In this document: in pieces, positions 20,051 through 30,832 of the stretch
Position numbering within the stretch: position 1 is the first letter of the stretch
Layout of the letters: each line of letters opens with the position of its first letter
DNA from: Ichthyophis bannanicus
Lineage: Eukaryota > Chordata > Amphibia > Gymnophiona > Ichthyophiidae
Assembly (NCBI GenBank): GCA_033557465.1
Contig: CM066033.1
Coordinates: forward strand, 706,647,637-706,711,636
DNA length: 64,000 bases
Direction of reading: 5' to 3'
Made by a program: the position numbers and the translations under genes
Notes under the pieces: generated by a model
Seen by the model: the letters and a program-made list of their open reading frames with translations, nothing else
Told to the model about the DNA's origin: nothing
The model's database searches: none

Positions 20051-22502
20051 GGGACTCCCAAGCTAAGATGCCTGGAGTCCCAGCATGTTATGGATTGGAA
20101 CATGCTATACCTCATATGGCCAGGCATCCCAGGATGATGGGAAGGAGTTGAAACAGAAAGGTGCTGTAAAAGACAGCTAACCTAACATAGGACTGCAGAT
20201 AAGAAGTCCCTGTGTGGATGACAATTATCATCAAATATATTGAAAATGAAATATTGCAATATGGACCTCCCCTAACAGGATTGTACAAAAGTATGGAGTT
20301 TCATGGGATCTACTGGGGATCCAGTAGAGGAACCTCAAGGAGGACCTCACTGCAAAAGTAGAGGTAATAAACCTGTAGGAAAACATAATGGAGGTCAGGA
20401 ATTCTGAAAGGTAAGAGGTAACCCCAGGGGTAAACTGGGGTAGTACCAAAACTGTAAGCCGTCAGCAGAAGGCTTTATGAAAAAAGCCCAAACTCTTTTG
20501 GCTACAGAGTGACTCACTGATCGGAGCAAAAAGAGGAAAAGGCTGACTGATTTGGACAAACAGGCCTAATCCTTGTGGGAAGAAGGGGTATGGAAAACCC
20601 TTACATCCCAAAAGAAAAGACAGATGCCCGAGGCGTTAGCCTCAGAATGACTGAAGATCTGCAATGTCTTTCCTAACTGATGTCAGGTAGGACAGATACT
20701 GAAACATGGAGAGCTTCAGGGGTACCTAAAACCTTTAGGGGTATGGTAGAAAAGTAGTTAACTACCACTGGAGTAGTTGTGTGTGTAGCACACCAAACAT
20801 GCTGGGACAGCATGGTATGGGTAGAGCCCAACTGTCAGAATCATATAGAGACATATATATCTATATGAGCATAGACAGTCAGATAGATAAGTATGTAAAT
20901 ACATATCTACCTATAAGAAATATCTCGATAGATAGATAGATAGAGACATATAAGAATATATATCTATAGTGAGATATAGAAGGGCAAAACATACACACAC
21001 ACAAATGATATAAGTGTCTGCAATTAGGCAGACAGAGATGTGCTTATAGAAAGTATATTCACATAGGAGATGTGAAGAGGAAAGATTCATCTAATAACAA
21101 GAAGGTGGAATCTACTTGAGAAGATATATAGAGAATCTATTCCCCCTGGTTATGATGGAAGAAAGTCAGGGGAAAAATCTCCCTGACAAAGAACAGACTA
21201 GATTGCTGCAAGAATGCTAGTCAGTGAAATAACCAGGATGGTTACGTGAAAAGCAGAGGATAATATCAGTCTGCAGGCAGCAAGTCCCGAGTCCGCCAGA
21301 ACTCTGGCATGGTAAATGGACAGAAGACGCATAGGAATGAGATACCATGTTGACCTACTTGAGGGGCAAAAAGGGTATCATGCGTTCTTTAGCTAAATAT
21401 GCGCTGTCCATGAAGGATTAGGATACCATGAGGACGAGCTGCAAGGAAAAAAAGAGAGCATATTCCCAGTGGGAATCCTGAGGACCAAACGAGAGAAATG
21501 AACAACTCTTTAAGCTTTCACGTAAGAGAAGGTCCATGTCCTTTGCTTTAGAAAGAAGATAGTAGGGTAGGAAGAACCCTTCCAGTCATGAGGGGCATGA
21601 CTGAGGGAGCCTTTTCCAACCATCTAGGACAGCTGTTTGAGGAAATCCTAATGCTCTCTAGCAAGGGCCCATAGTGGAAAGCTTCTCTGTAGATTGCAGA
21701 GAGCATAATGCAGGAGAATTAGGAGATAGAACTGGCTGCTGGAAAAGCCAGTACCTAGGTCGACTATGCTGCCAAACCCAAGGGAATTGGAGATGGCAAG
21801 AATAGAAAACAATCAGAGAAGCCTGTAGTGATAAGATTTGCCAAGAAAGATGAATCCACTGTCTTGGGAGTCATTACTGAGGCCAGAAAGAATATAGTGG
21901 AGGACAACTCTGGATGTTTGTGGGGAAGAACCAGTGGTCCAATCACTAGGACTCCTGCATGGGCAGCTGCTAGTAAGACATCAGAAAGAATCTTTCTGTT
22001 AAAAAACAGAAAGAACAGACAGAACAGGAGTAAGAAAACTCTGGACCTGCCTGAAAGCTGCCCCAGAGCAAAAAAGAAGAAGGAGTTAACTCAGAGAGGA
22101 AAACTCCACACTGGAATAGTGACAAAACTAAAAGGGCTGAAGAGAAGCCCTCCAGTGTAATAGTACCACTCTTACAGGGGAAATGCTTGATAAGAGGGTA
22201 GAGAAGATGGAGCTGAATGGAGACTTACAATATGGTAAGTCTGTAGAAAGGAAAAAAATTCATGCTGGTACAGAAAAACTATCATTTGATAGTTGTTAAA
22301 CCTCTTTCCCTAGCAGGAAGAAGAGGAGAAGCTGTGACCTATAGGCATGAACATCCTAAGAGCTCGTATAACAGAGAAAAATGGATGTCTTGTGAAAAAA
22401 GATCTATGCCTAGAGTTTAGAATGAAGCAGTGGAAGGCTTCTACTGACAAGAAGCCAACTGCAGGTTCTAAACCCCAAGAGAGACAAAAAATATGTGATT
22501 AA
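20051..22502. other. Unrecognised spacer inside DIRS copy D
   Basis: This takes the place where E has recombinase and RT. I see no frame longer than about 110 codons and none with RT, RNase H or recombinase motifs. It is purine-rich on the plus strand and holds a GATA-type microsatellite (about 20840-20990) and a short CA run near 20992. Its origin is unknown. Confidence 0.7.
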
Positions 22503-24669
22503 TCAGAAACCCTGCAGATGCTGGGTTTGGTGAGCCTGGTGAGAGTTTGGATTCTTCAGACCAGGGCGATGTTTCCCCTGTTTGGGAACATCTGTGTGAT
22601 GGGCAGAAGATGAATAAAACCTTCTCCCCCTAGGGGAAGAAAGTTTGGTAGGACATTTCCTACCTACTGGGAAAAAAGAGGGCGTAGAACAGCCCTTAGA
22701 AACAGGTAAGTCAGTGAACCACTGAGTAACCTGACGTAAAGACTCCTTATTGAAAAGATTTTCTCCAGTGCAAGGAGTATTACCCAGTCTTTGTTGTGCC
22801 CATTTGTCTAAGTCTGAAGCTTGGAGCCAGGCTCTACGTCGTGCCCCTATAGCTATAGCAGAAGTCCTGCTAACAGACTCAAATAAATCTAGGGAAGCAC
22901 GAGTAAGAAACCAAGAGATATTTTGAATATGACTAAGCAGTGAGGAATAGTCTGCAGTCTTGGGTTCTGAAAGAAAGGGAGTCAAAAGATGAAATTTCTT
23001 TGTGACCTCCTCAAGAGATAGACTCATATAAAAAATATATGAGAGAATTCTTGCTGAAAGCATGGATGTCTGGAAGGTTTGACGTCCAAAGGCATCTAGT
23101 GTCTTAGACTCACGACCTGGCGGATAAGAAGAGTGCTTTTTCTTACTCTTCACCCGCCTCATTGCTGATTCCACTACAATGGAATGATGAGGAAGTTGAG
23201 TCTTTTGAAACCCTGGAGAAGGGGGCACCTGATATAGGAAATCAGTTGCTCTGGAAGGTGGGGGTACCCTTAAAGGTGCTTCCCACATTCCTAGAAGAAG
23301 ATCCTGCAAGGAATGATGCAAAGGAAGCAGCATGTTTTCCTTTGCTTCGGTAGAAACAGAGCCTTGTGTAGGATCATGTCCAGGGATAGAGATGGCAAGT
23401 GATCTTGCCATATCTCAGAGGAAACTCTGAAAAGAAGGATCTCCAAAGAGAACCTCCCTTGGACAGGTTAGATCTGAGGAACTAGCCTGGGCACCGAAGG
23501 ATGTATCTGCACGATGCAATATGGGATCCTTAACAGATGGGACGCTGGTACTGGAGGTCAGGACCAGCGACAGTCAGTAGCACATCGTCCATGCCAGGTA
23601 TCAACTCCAAATTGGTATAGAAGGGAGCGATCCTGTTAAAAGAAGCATGGAAGGAGCTGGCCACGATGTTACAGTGGATACCGGTACCAATGTCGGAACC
23701 AAACCAGAGACAGACATCGGAACAGCCATCGGTGACAGCTCAATCGGTACCGAGGTAACCGAAAACTTTCGGCAGTCACCCTCGGCACCGAGCCTCCGGT
23801 ATCGATTCCAAACTCAGCATTGAGGATAATGTAGACATCGGTACCGACTTCGGTACCGTGTCTGATACCGATGGATGAAACCCAGCCGGTGGCCATCCAA
23901 ACGGCATCGGAGGAACCGAGAGTTGTGGATCCGAACCATCGGAACCGTGCCTTCGGTACCGATGGGAGCCAGTACCAAGGCGAGTCGATACCCAGTCCTC
24001 CAAATTGGAGATCGATTCCAGACTCGGCATCGAAGGAAGCAAGTTTATCGATGCATGTCTGGAGGGTACCGACATCGGAGGCAGTATCGGTGCCGGTACC
24101 GATACTGGAAAGTCAGTCTGGAACGTATGCACCGGTCCTGTAGGTACAGAGGACGCCAGACGACGATCCCTGGTGAGGAGTGTTTCCAACACCAGTGCCG
24201 ATGCTGGGGTATCGGTACCGCTCGAAGCGGATGCCACCACCGGACACGGCTCAGGAATGTTCTGTGGGGGGTGAACCCCAGGAACAACCTGAAACCCCAC
24301 ATAGGCTTTGGAGGCCGAAGACTCCCGCCGGGGTTTTGAAGCCAATGGGCCCTCGAGGGCAAGGCCAGAGCCGTCTACATGCTGTGCATGAGACCTACCA
24401 CTCGAGGGTTGGCTAGTCTTAACAGACTGTTTGTGGGTTACCTGATCCTGTGTAGAAGAAGAAATGGTCGGTGCCCTGAAGTTGGAAGGGAACCTCATAT
24501 CGAGGGAAACTCGATGTTGAAAACTTCTTCTCACAATACTGTTGCCCGAGGGCTCCGGAGGAAAAAGGTCAGGACCCAAACAGCTTAGACACCAATTATG
24601 GGAGTCTAAAAATAAAGTTGTACCGCCACAGTTTGAACATTTCTTGGAGAAAGTGGCTGGCGGTTCCAT
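22503..24669 (-). pseudogene. Gag, copy D (frameshifted)
   Basis: It starts at the Met at 24669 (MEPPATFSKKCSNCGG) with Cys pairs CSNC and CLSC about 16 residues apart. A spacer full of the palindrome ggtacc follows (23640-24260). The C-terminal half (22503-23411) has the conserved FQKTQLPHHSIVVESAMRR block, PPGRESKTLDAFGR and GARRRAWLQASDL. The halves are in different frames. This is the only protein the element could encode. Confidence 0.78.
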
Positions 24670-24892
24670 GAAGGACATGGAGAAGCCTGGAAGGCCTGAA
24701 CAACTGTAAGACACTGAGAAGAAAATATATAACCTAAAAGGAAAAAATTTTACAAGAAAAGAGAAAGAAACACCGGCGGTACCGGTGGCGTCGGGGAGAC
24801 AGCCGCGACCACAAGAAAACTAAAGGATTAAAAGAAGAATTTTCTGCGGTGACAAGAGGACGTCCTGCCGGCTCCGCGGAAAAACGAAAACT

Positions 24893-25050
24893 GAGGAGAG
24901 GCAGTTGGGAAAGGCGGGAAGGCAGCACGCAGGCATGGTGGGATGCTTCCAAAAGCTTTCTGATTGGACGCTGGGAAGCGTTCCCGCGCAGGCTCCGTCG
25001 GTACCGACGAACCCATATGTGAAGACTCATTCCTGCTTGTTCCTGGAGAT
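24893..25050 (-). repeat. Right terminal repeat of copy D
   Basis: Inverse of the left repeat, ending cccatatgtgaagactc...gttcctggagat. The outer 20-odd bases differ from the left tip, as is normal for DIRS ends. Confidence 0.88.
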
Positions 25051-25265
25051 GTCCCCATTTCAGGAAAATCCGCTGAACCACCAAAGGATGGAACTGCCAC
25101 TCGTGGGGCTGCAGAATCTTGCTCAACCTGTCGGCCAGGTAGTTTTCCTGGCCAAGGAGGTACACAGCCTTGAGGAGCATGTTGTGCCGGAGGGCAAACA
25201 AGCAAAGATCCTGTGCTTCCTGACAAAGCAGCCTGGACCCAGTTCCGCCCTGCTTGTTCACATAA
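25051..25265 (-). pseudogene. RNase H segment of copy C between insertions D and E
   Basis: The minus strand reads YVNKQGGTGSRLLCQEAQDL, then VYLLGQENYLADRLSKIL, matching copy F at 39860-40075. Only 215 bp separate the two insertions. Confidence 0.85.
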
Positions 25266-25455
25266 AGCACAGTTACTTACCTGTAACAGGTGATCTCTGG
25301 GAACAGCAGGAATAAGTCTTCACATATGGGTATCGTCGGTACCGACGGAGCCTGCGCGGGAACGCTCCCCAGCGTCCAGTAAGTAAGCTTTTGGGAGCAT
25401 CCCACAGCGCCTGCGCGCTGCCTTCCCGCCTTTCCCAACGGCCTCTCTCCAGTTC
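25266..25455 (-). repeat. Left terminal repeat of copy E
   Basis: It starts agcacagttacttacctg and is inverted with respect to 30669-30832. The inner 150 bases of the two arms differ at only a handful of positions. Confidence 0.9.
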
Positions 25456-25533
25456 GAGTTTTAAAGCTGAGACAAAGAGAGAGAGAGGAAAGGAAAGATA
25501 GAGAGATACAACTCCTAGGGGAGGTGGGTGGGT

Positions 25534-25630
25534 TGTGAAGACTTATTCCTGCTGTTCCCAGAGATCACCTGTTACAGGTAAGTAACTGTGCTATCTCCAG
25601 GAACAAGCAGGAATGAGTCTTCACATATGG
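25534..25630 (-). repeat. ICR of copy E
   Basis: It holds cagagatcacctgttacagg joined to tctccaggaacaagcagg, complements of the outer left and outer right ends. The joint reproduces a circular intermediate. Confidence 0.9.
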
Positions 25631-25690
25631 GGACTCCCTAGCGTGGGATGCCAGGGAGAAACCCCAGGTTGTGTGTCCTTGAAAAGGACT

Positions 25691-26605
25691 CTACCTCCTC
25701 CCATGGATCTCTGGCATCCGACCAGGGTAGGTGGGTAGGAGTTGATTAAGAATGGAACAGGTGTTTGAGAACAGCCTGACCAAACGAGGCATCCCGGCGG
25801 GAGTCTTGTCCAAACAGTAATGGGCTGTGAAGGTATGAACCGAGGCCCAGGTGGCCGCTCGACAGATTTGGTCGATGGACACAGAGTTTAGATGAGCCAT
25901 TGAGGCTGCCATGGCTCTCACATTGTGAGCTGTGACATGGCCCTCCAGAGAAATGTTCCTACTCTGGTAGGCGAAAGAAATACACTGAGCAATCCAGTTG
26001 GACAGTGTTCTCTTAGAGACTGGAAGTCCTAAATGAGAAGGATCAAAAGCAACAAAGAGTTGAGAAGACTTTCTATGTTGCTGTGTTCTTTGTAAGTAAA
26101 AAGCGAGAGCTCTCTTACAATCCAAGGTATGAAGATTCCTCTCTTCACTTGATGCATGAGGTCCTGGAAAAAAGACAGGTAAATATACCTCTTGGTTCAG
26201 ATGAAAAGGCGAGACCACTTTAGGCATAAAGTGTGGATTGGTCCTGAGGACTACCTTATCATGATGGAATCTTGTATAAGGTGGATTAGCCACCAAAGCT
26301 TGCAACTCACTGATGCGGCATGCTGAGGTGACTGCAATGAGAAAAACAACTTTCCAAGAAAGAAATTTCAAGGAGGTGGTGGCTAAAGGTTCAAAGGGTG
26401 GCTTCATAAGCTGGCCAAGAACCAGGTTTAAGTCCCATGCCACTGGAGGTGGTCTAATGGGAGGTTTAGTTAAAAGAAGGCCTCTCATGAATTTGTTTTC
26501 AGACCTGCATGGGATAGATGCAGGAGATACTCTAGTAGAGAATTCAGAGGTATTGCAAGAGGGTTTAGACCCTTCTCTGAAATCCAAATGGTAAATCTTT
26601 TCCAT
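25691..26605 (-). CDS. Tyrosine recombinase, copy E
   Basis: 304 codons as an open frame. Counting from the Met at 26605, the catalytic residues are R97 (SACRISEL), H227 and R230 (AHNVRAM), W253 (AATWAS) and Y263 (AHYCL). The order is that of the lambda-integrase-type family. The DNA-binding N-terminus lies upstream to about 26700 but contains stops, so this copy is probably not functional. The family joins circular cDNA to target DNA without end duplication, which fits the insertions seen in this window. Confidence 0.82.
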   Translation of the reverse strand: MEKIYHLDFREGSKPSCNTSEFSTRVSPASIPCRSENKFMRGLLLTKPPIRPPPVAWDLNLVLGQLMKPPFEPLATTSLKFLSWKVVFLIAVTSACRISELQALVANPPYTRFHHDKVVLRTNPHFMPKVVSPFHLNQEVYLPVFFPGPHASSEERNLHTLDCKRALAFYLQRTQQHRKSSQLFVAFDPSHLGLPVSKRTLSNWIAQCISFAYQSRNISLEGHVTAHNVRAMAASMAHLNSVSIDQICRAATWASVHTFTAHYCLDKTPAGMPRLVRLFSNTCSILNQLLPTYPGRMPEIHGRR

Positions 26606-26691
26606 TTGAAAGCATAGGAACGTCTAGTAGAAGGCTTTCTAGAGGCATGAATAACATCTCTGACTTGCTGAGAGATGAAAATCTTGAAGGT

Positions 26692-28509
26692 CTAGGCCCT
26701 CAACAACCAAGCCCTGAGATGGAGCGATTGGGGGTTTGGGTGCCACAACGTTCCCTCTTCCTGGGACAGGTGGTCTGGTGCAGAGCCCAAGTCCAGGGAA
26801 GGAGCTTGAGAGAGATGCAGAAGTAGAGGGTACCACACTTGGCGTGGCCAATGTGGTGCTACGAGGATCATGGTCCCTCGATCTCTCTGAAGCTTGAAAA
26901 GTGTTTTGGGAATTAGGGGAATTGGTGGAAAGGCATAAAGGAAGTCTTGACCCCAGTGAAGGAGGAAGGCATCCTTGGCCTGAACTCCCTGACACGGAAT
27001 TCTGGAACAAAACCGGGAAGTTTGGCATTCCACGGACTTGCAAAGAGGTCTATGTCCGGGGTTCCCCAAATTCAAAAAATCCTGGCTACCTGGTCCATGT
27101 GGAGGGACCACTCGTGTGGAAGCAGAACTCGACTGAGTCTGTCCGCCCAAGAGTTTTGAACGCCTGGAAGATATACTGCCAGAAGATGGATGTGATGCTC
27201 TCTGGCGAAGGCCCACAGTCGCAAAGCTTCGTTGCAAAGCGACAGAGAGCCAGTCCCGCCCTGCTTGTTTACATAGAACATGGCTACTTGGTTGTCCATA
27301 TGGATGAGGACTGTCCTGTAGCTGAGCAGGGAATGGAACACTCTGAGAGCTAAGAATATTGCTCTGAATTCCAAGAGATTGATATGCAGAGAAGTCTCCT
27401 GTGGAGACCAGATGCCTTGGGTGGAGAGATCCTGCAGATGAGCTCCCCAACCCATTGGAGAAGCATCTGTTGTCAGAGTTGCTTGGGGTAGCGACTGCTG
27501 AAAAGGGGACCCCAACAACAGATTTGGAGGGGACCAAAATAGGCGACTGGAGTTTGCTATTTTGTCTGATAGGCAACCTGATGCCTGAGTCCATTAGGTG
27601 GACAAAGTCCATTGAGCTGCCCCTCATGTGAAGGCGAGCATATGGAACCACATGCACGGTGGATGCCATGTGGCCTAATAGTTGTAACATTTCTCGAGCA
27701 GTAAAATGGGACTTTAACTGCATCTGGGAGGCTAACTGCACCAAGCGTAGGCAACGGGCCTGAGGAAGATAGGCCCTTGCAGTTGTGGTATCCAGCAAGG
27801 CCCCTATAAACTCCAGGGACTGAGTAGGGGTGAGATGGGATTTTGGGATATTTATTACCAGTCCCAAATACTGAAGGACACGCATTGTGCAGGTTAGACA
27901 AATCTGGGCCTCTGACTGGGATGGAGCTCGAATGAGCCAGTCGTCCAGATATGGGAAAACGAATATTCCTGGAGTGCGTAGAAATGCAGCTACTACTGCC
28001 ATGCATTTCGTGAACACCCTTGGTGCAGAGGCCAGACCGAAAGGAAGCACCCTGTATTGGTAGTGCTTTCCTTGAAAAAGGAACCGAAGGAACCTTCTGT
28101 GTGTTGGATGGATGAGGACATGGGTGTACGCATCCTTGAGATCTAGAGAACAAAGCCAGTCCTGACTCTGAAGGAATGGCAGCAGAGTACCGAGAGAAAT
28201 CATCTTGAATTTCTCTTTGAATAGAAACTTGTTCAATTCTCTGAGATCTAATATGGGTCTGTAGCCCCCTGTTTTCTTTGGAATAAGAAAATAAGGGGAG
28301 TAGAACCCTGAGCCATGTTGAAGAAGAGGTACTTCTTCTATTGCCCCTTGGGCAAAAGGGTAGCAATCTCCTGACCCAGAAGGTTGAGGAGAGATGTTGG
28401 AGAATTGAACCGTTTCACCATGGTGTGGGGAGGAAGGTTTAAGAAATGAAGTTTGTACCCTTCCCTTATAATGGAGAGGGTCCATTGCTCTGCTGTGATT
28501 TGCTCCCAT
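26692..28509 (-). pseudogene. Reverse transcriptase and RNase H, copy E (frameshifted)
   Basis: The 605-codon frame holds FLIPKKTGGYRPILDL, SLDLKDAYTHVL (first Asp), LPFGLASAPRVFTK, YLDDW (catalytic pair) and LVINIPKSHLTPTQ. RNase H (TTDASPMGW, INLLEFRAI, HMDNQVAMFYV, WADRLSRV) lies in another frame at 27072-27518. The frame then returns for the YAFPPIPLIP and LVAPHWPRQVW blocks. The RT start is in yet another segment (28338-28961), with a shift at the run of G near 28345. The product would copy element RNA into cDNA. Confidence 0.82.
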
Positions 28510-28596
28510 CTGGGAGCAAAGTAAGCTAACCTTCCTGGAATGGTGAGGGGCTCTGGTTCTTCCAGAGCTAGAAAGGCTAAGTTCTCTAGTTGCACA

Positions 28597-30459
28597 TCAA
28601 AGGCCCTGAGGAGGCTGAGGCTGCTGGGCCGTGGGAGGCCTGGCAGCCTTTGACTTGGCCTGTTTAGGTGATTGCTGACGCTTTGCAGCAAAACGACCTG
28701 CAGAAGATGCCTGCTGACCATAAGCAGGATAATATCTTCCCTTTTTAGAAAAAGGTGTCTTTTTGAACAATCTTTTCTTAACAGGAGCAGAGGTAGACTT
28801 TGAAAGTCGATCCAAAGCAGAGTTCTCAGCATCCATCTGAGTGGCCTTTGCTTGCCAATCCCTACCAAAAAGGTTTTCACCTGTACAGGGAAGATTTCCC
28901 AGTTCATCTTGGACCCAGAGTTCCAAATCAGAGGCTTGTAACCAAGCAATTCTGCGTGCACCTATGGCAATAGCCGAGGCTCTGCTTACACACTCAAAAG
29001 AGTCAAAGGCTGCACGGTTGGAAAATTTGGAAACATCTTGGGCATGTTTAAGCCAAGTGAGAAATTCCTGCCTTTTATCTTCTGAAATAAAAGGGGCTAA
29101 AGTCTGCAGATGATCTGTGACTTCTTTTAGAAACATCCCCATATAGAGACTATAGGAGTTGATTCTGGCAGCAAGCTTATTAGCTTGGAAAACCCTTCGG
29201 CCAAAAGCATCAAGGGTCCTGCATTCACGTCCTGGAGGATTAGATGAGTGTCTCTTTGCACTCTTTATTTTCCTCATGGCAGACTCTACCACAATAGAGT
29301 GGTGAGGAAGCTGAGACTTATGGAAGCCAGGACAAGGAAGGACACGGTACATGGTGTCTAACCTACAAGAATGAGGAGAGGTGGTAAGAGGAGTCTCCCA
29401 CATGCTCAACATGAGATCATAAAGAATCTCATGAATAGGTAAGGTAGCTGCTTCTTTAGGAGCCTTAGGATATTGCAAAATATCTAATTGCTTGGCTCTA
29501 GGCTCCGACTCAGGGGCCACTGTATTGGAGAGGCCCCTAGCCACCTCCCTAATGAAGTCTTGGAAAGACAAGTCTTCTGGAGGAGACATTCTTCGTTTTG
29601 GAGAAGCAAACTCCTGAGGAAGAAGTACCGGTGCCTCGACAGAAGCCTCCGACTCATCAGAGTCTTCGGAGGAATCGAAGTATCGCCTGTCTGGATGCTC
29701 CTGTAAAGCCCGATACGCGTACCGAGTGGGATAGACATCAGGAGTAAGCAGTACCGGTTCGGTACCGATGGGCATCATAGGACAGGGTACCGTTGCAGTC
29801 GACACCGAAGCAGATGTCGATGCAATTGGTACCGGCACCGGGAACGATGCCGGTGCCGGAGTCGGTACCGGGAACGGAGATTGTTGCGGTACCGGAGGCG
29901 TCGAAGCCTGCATAAACGCCGTTAGGGTGCGTTGCATGGACAGAATCTTCTGATCCATCGACGCCACCAGAGTCTGGATGTCAGTACTAGTGGAGGCCAC
30001 CGGTACCCCAGAACACGGCAACAGGTGATCGGTCGAGGCCGAGCCATCGATGTCAACCTGTGACCCCATAGACAATGCTTTGGAAGCCAGAACTTCCCAC
30101 CGGGGTAATTTTGCCGGTGCGGAATCCTCGAGGACAAGCCCGGAGACATCTCGATGCTTAGAGGGAGATTTGCCCTTCGAGGACCGGCTAGATTTATGTT
30201 TGGTTACCTGAGATCCATGGGAGGAAGAAGCAGCCCTGGAAGACGTCGATGCCACCGAGGCTGCATCAGAGGGAAACAGGGTACTGAGCTTGGCTGCTCG
30301 GTTCTGCCAACCTCTTTTAGACATCATGGTACAGGACACACAATCCGTGATGGAATGGTCAGGACCCAAACATTTTAGACACCAATCATGGGTGTCGGTG
30401 ACAGAAATAGTACCGCCACATTTCGTGCACTTTTTGAACCCGGAAGCGGGCTTCTCCAT
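28597..30459 (-). CDS. Gag, copy E
   Basis: 620 codons from the Met at 30459 (MEKPASGFKKCTKCGG). The N-terminus has paired cysteines C-x2-C and C-x2-C about 16 residues apart, followed by GPDH and another Cys, which suggests a zinc-binding fold. A Ser-rich stretch and a Pro/Val/Ala-rich spacer with many ggtacc palindromes follow. The C-terminal half is conserved in all copies (SQLPHHSIVVESAMRK, PPGRECRTLDAFGRR, GARRIAWLQASDLE, LPCTGENLFG) and ends with a basic tail. An in-frame upstream Met at 30645 lies in the leader and is less likely as the start. Confidence 0.82.
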   Translation of the reverse strand: MEKPASGFKKCTKCGGTISVTDTHDWCLKCLGPDHSITDCVSCTMMSKRGWQNRAAKLSTLFPSDAASVASTSSRAASSSHGSQVTKHKSSRSSKGKSPSKHRDVSGLVLEDSAPAKLPRWEVLASKALSMGSQVDIDGSASTDHLLPCSGVPVASTSTDIQTLVASMDQKILSMQRTLTAFMQASTPPVPQQSPFPVPTPAPASFPVPVPIASTSASVSTATVPCPMMPIGTEPVLLTPDVYPTRYAYRALQEHPDRRYFDSSEDSDESEASVEAPVLLPQEFASPKRRMSPPEDLSFQDFIREVARGLSNTVAPESEPRAKQLDILQYPKAPKEAATLPIHEILYDLMLSMWETPLTTSPHSCRLDTMYRVLPCPGFHKSQLPHHSIVVESAMRKIKSAKRHSSNPPGRECRTLDAFGRRVFQANKLAARINSYSLYMGMFLKEVTDHLQTLAPFISEDKRQEFLTWLKHAQDVSKFSNRAAFDSFECVSRASAIAIGARRIAWLQASDLELWVQDELGNLPCTGENLFGRDWQAKATQMDAENSALDRLSKSTSAPVKKRLFKKTPFSKKGRYYPAYGQQASSAGRFAAKRQQSPKQAKSKAARPPTAQQPQPPQGL

Positions 30460-30668
30460 GAGGAGAAAATGTTCAGGCCTAAGGCCCAAACCGAAAATGC
30501 ACAGTTGAAGAAAGAAAAGTTTTTTTGTTTTCTTTTTTAAGAAAGAAAAGACCGGCGGTACCGGTCTGACGTCGAAGAAGGCAGACGCGACACAGAAAAA
30601 TAAAGAAAAAAATAAAGAACTTCTTCTGCGGTGACAGGAACACAACCTGCTGGCTCCGCGGAAAAGAA

Positions 30669-30832
30669 GAACTGGAGAGAGGTGGTTGGAAAAGGCGGGA
30701 AGGCAGCGCGCAGGTGCTGTGGGATGCTCCCAAAAGCTTTCTTACTGGACGCTGGGGAGCGTTCCCGCGCAGGCTCTGTCGGTACCGACGATACCCATAT
30801 GTGAAGACTCATTCCTGCTTGTTCCTGGAGAT
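30669..30832 (-). repeat. Right terminal repeat of copy E
   Basis: Inverse of 25266-25455, ending gtcggtaccgacgatacccatatgtg...gttcctggagat. Confidence 0.9.

Larger units (their letters stand above)
19684..25050 (-). mobile_element. Non-autonomous DIRS copy D (gag only)
   Basis: 5367 bp, bounded by agcacagtta... and ...cctggagat. Both ends are given by its ICR and by the uninterrupted copy F (39855-39866 reads gatggaagtccc). It has both terminal repeats, an ICR and a gag remnant, but no RT, RNase H or recombinase. Those are replaced by about 2.4 kb of unrecognised sequence. Its ends are nearly the same as those of copy E, which carries the full set, so D was probably moved by E-type enzymes. 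Confidence 0.85.
25266..30832 (-). mobile_element. DIRS-like copy E, full length
   Basis: 5567 bp with both terminal repeats, an ICR, gag, RT/RNase H and recombinase on the minus strand. It is inserted in copy C at cacataa|aacatgg; copy F (40067-40081) gives the empty site cacataaaacatggc, so nothing was gained or lost. Gag is one open frame of 620 codons. RT/RNase H and the recombinase start carry a few frameshifts or stops. It is the best-preserved DIRS copy here. Confidence 0.9.

Noticed and set aside
20840..20990. GATA-type microsatellite as a regulatory element
   Set aside because: It is a short, imperfect simple repeat inside the spacer of copy D; nothing supports a regulatory role.
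23776..24416. A CRISPR-like or satellite array from the repeated ggtaccg motif
   Set aside because: Spacing is irregular, there are no constant repeats with unique spacers, and the motif lies inside a gag coding spacer.
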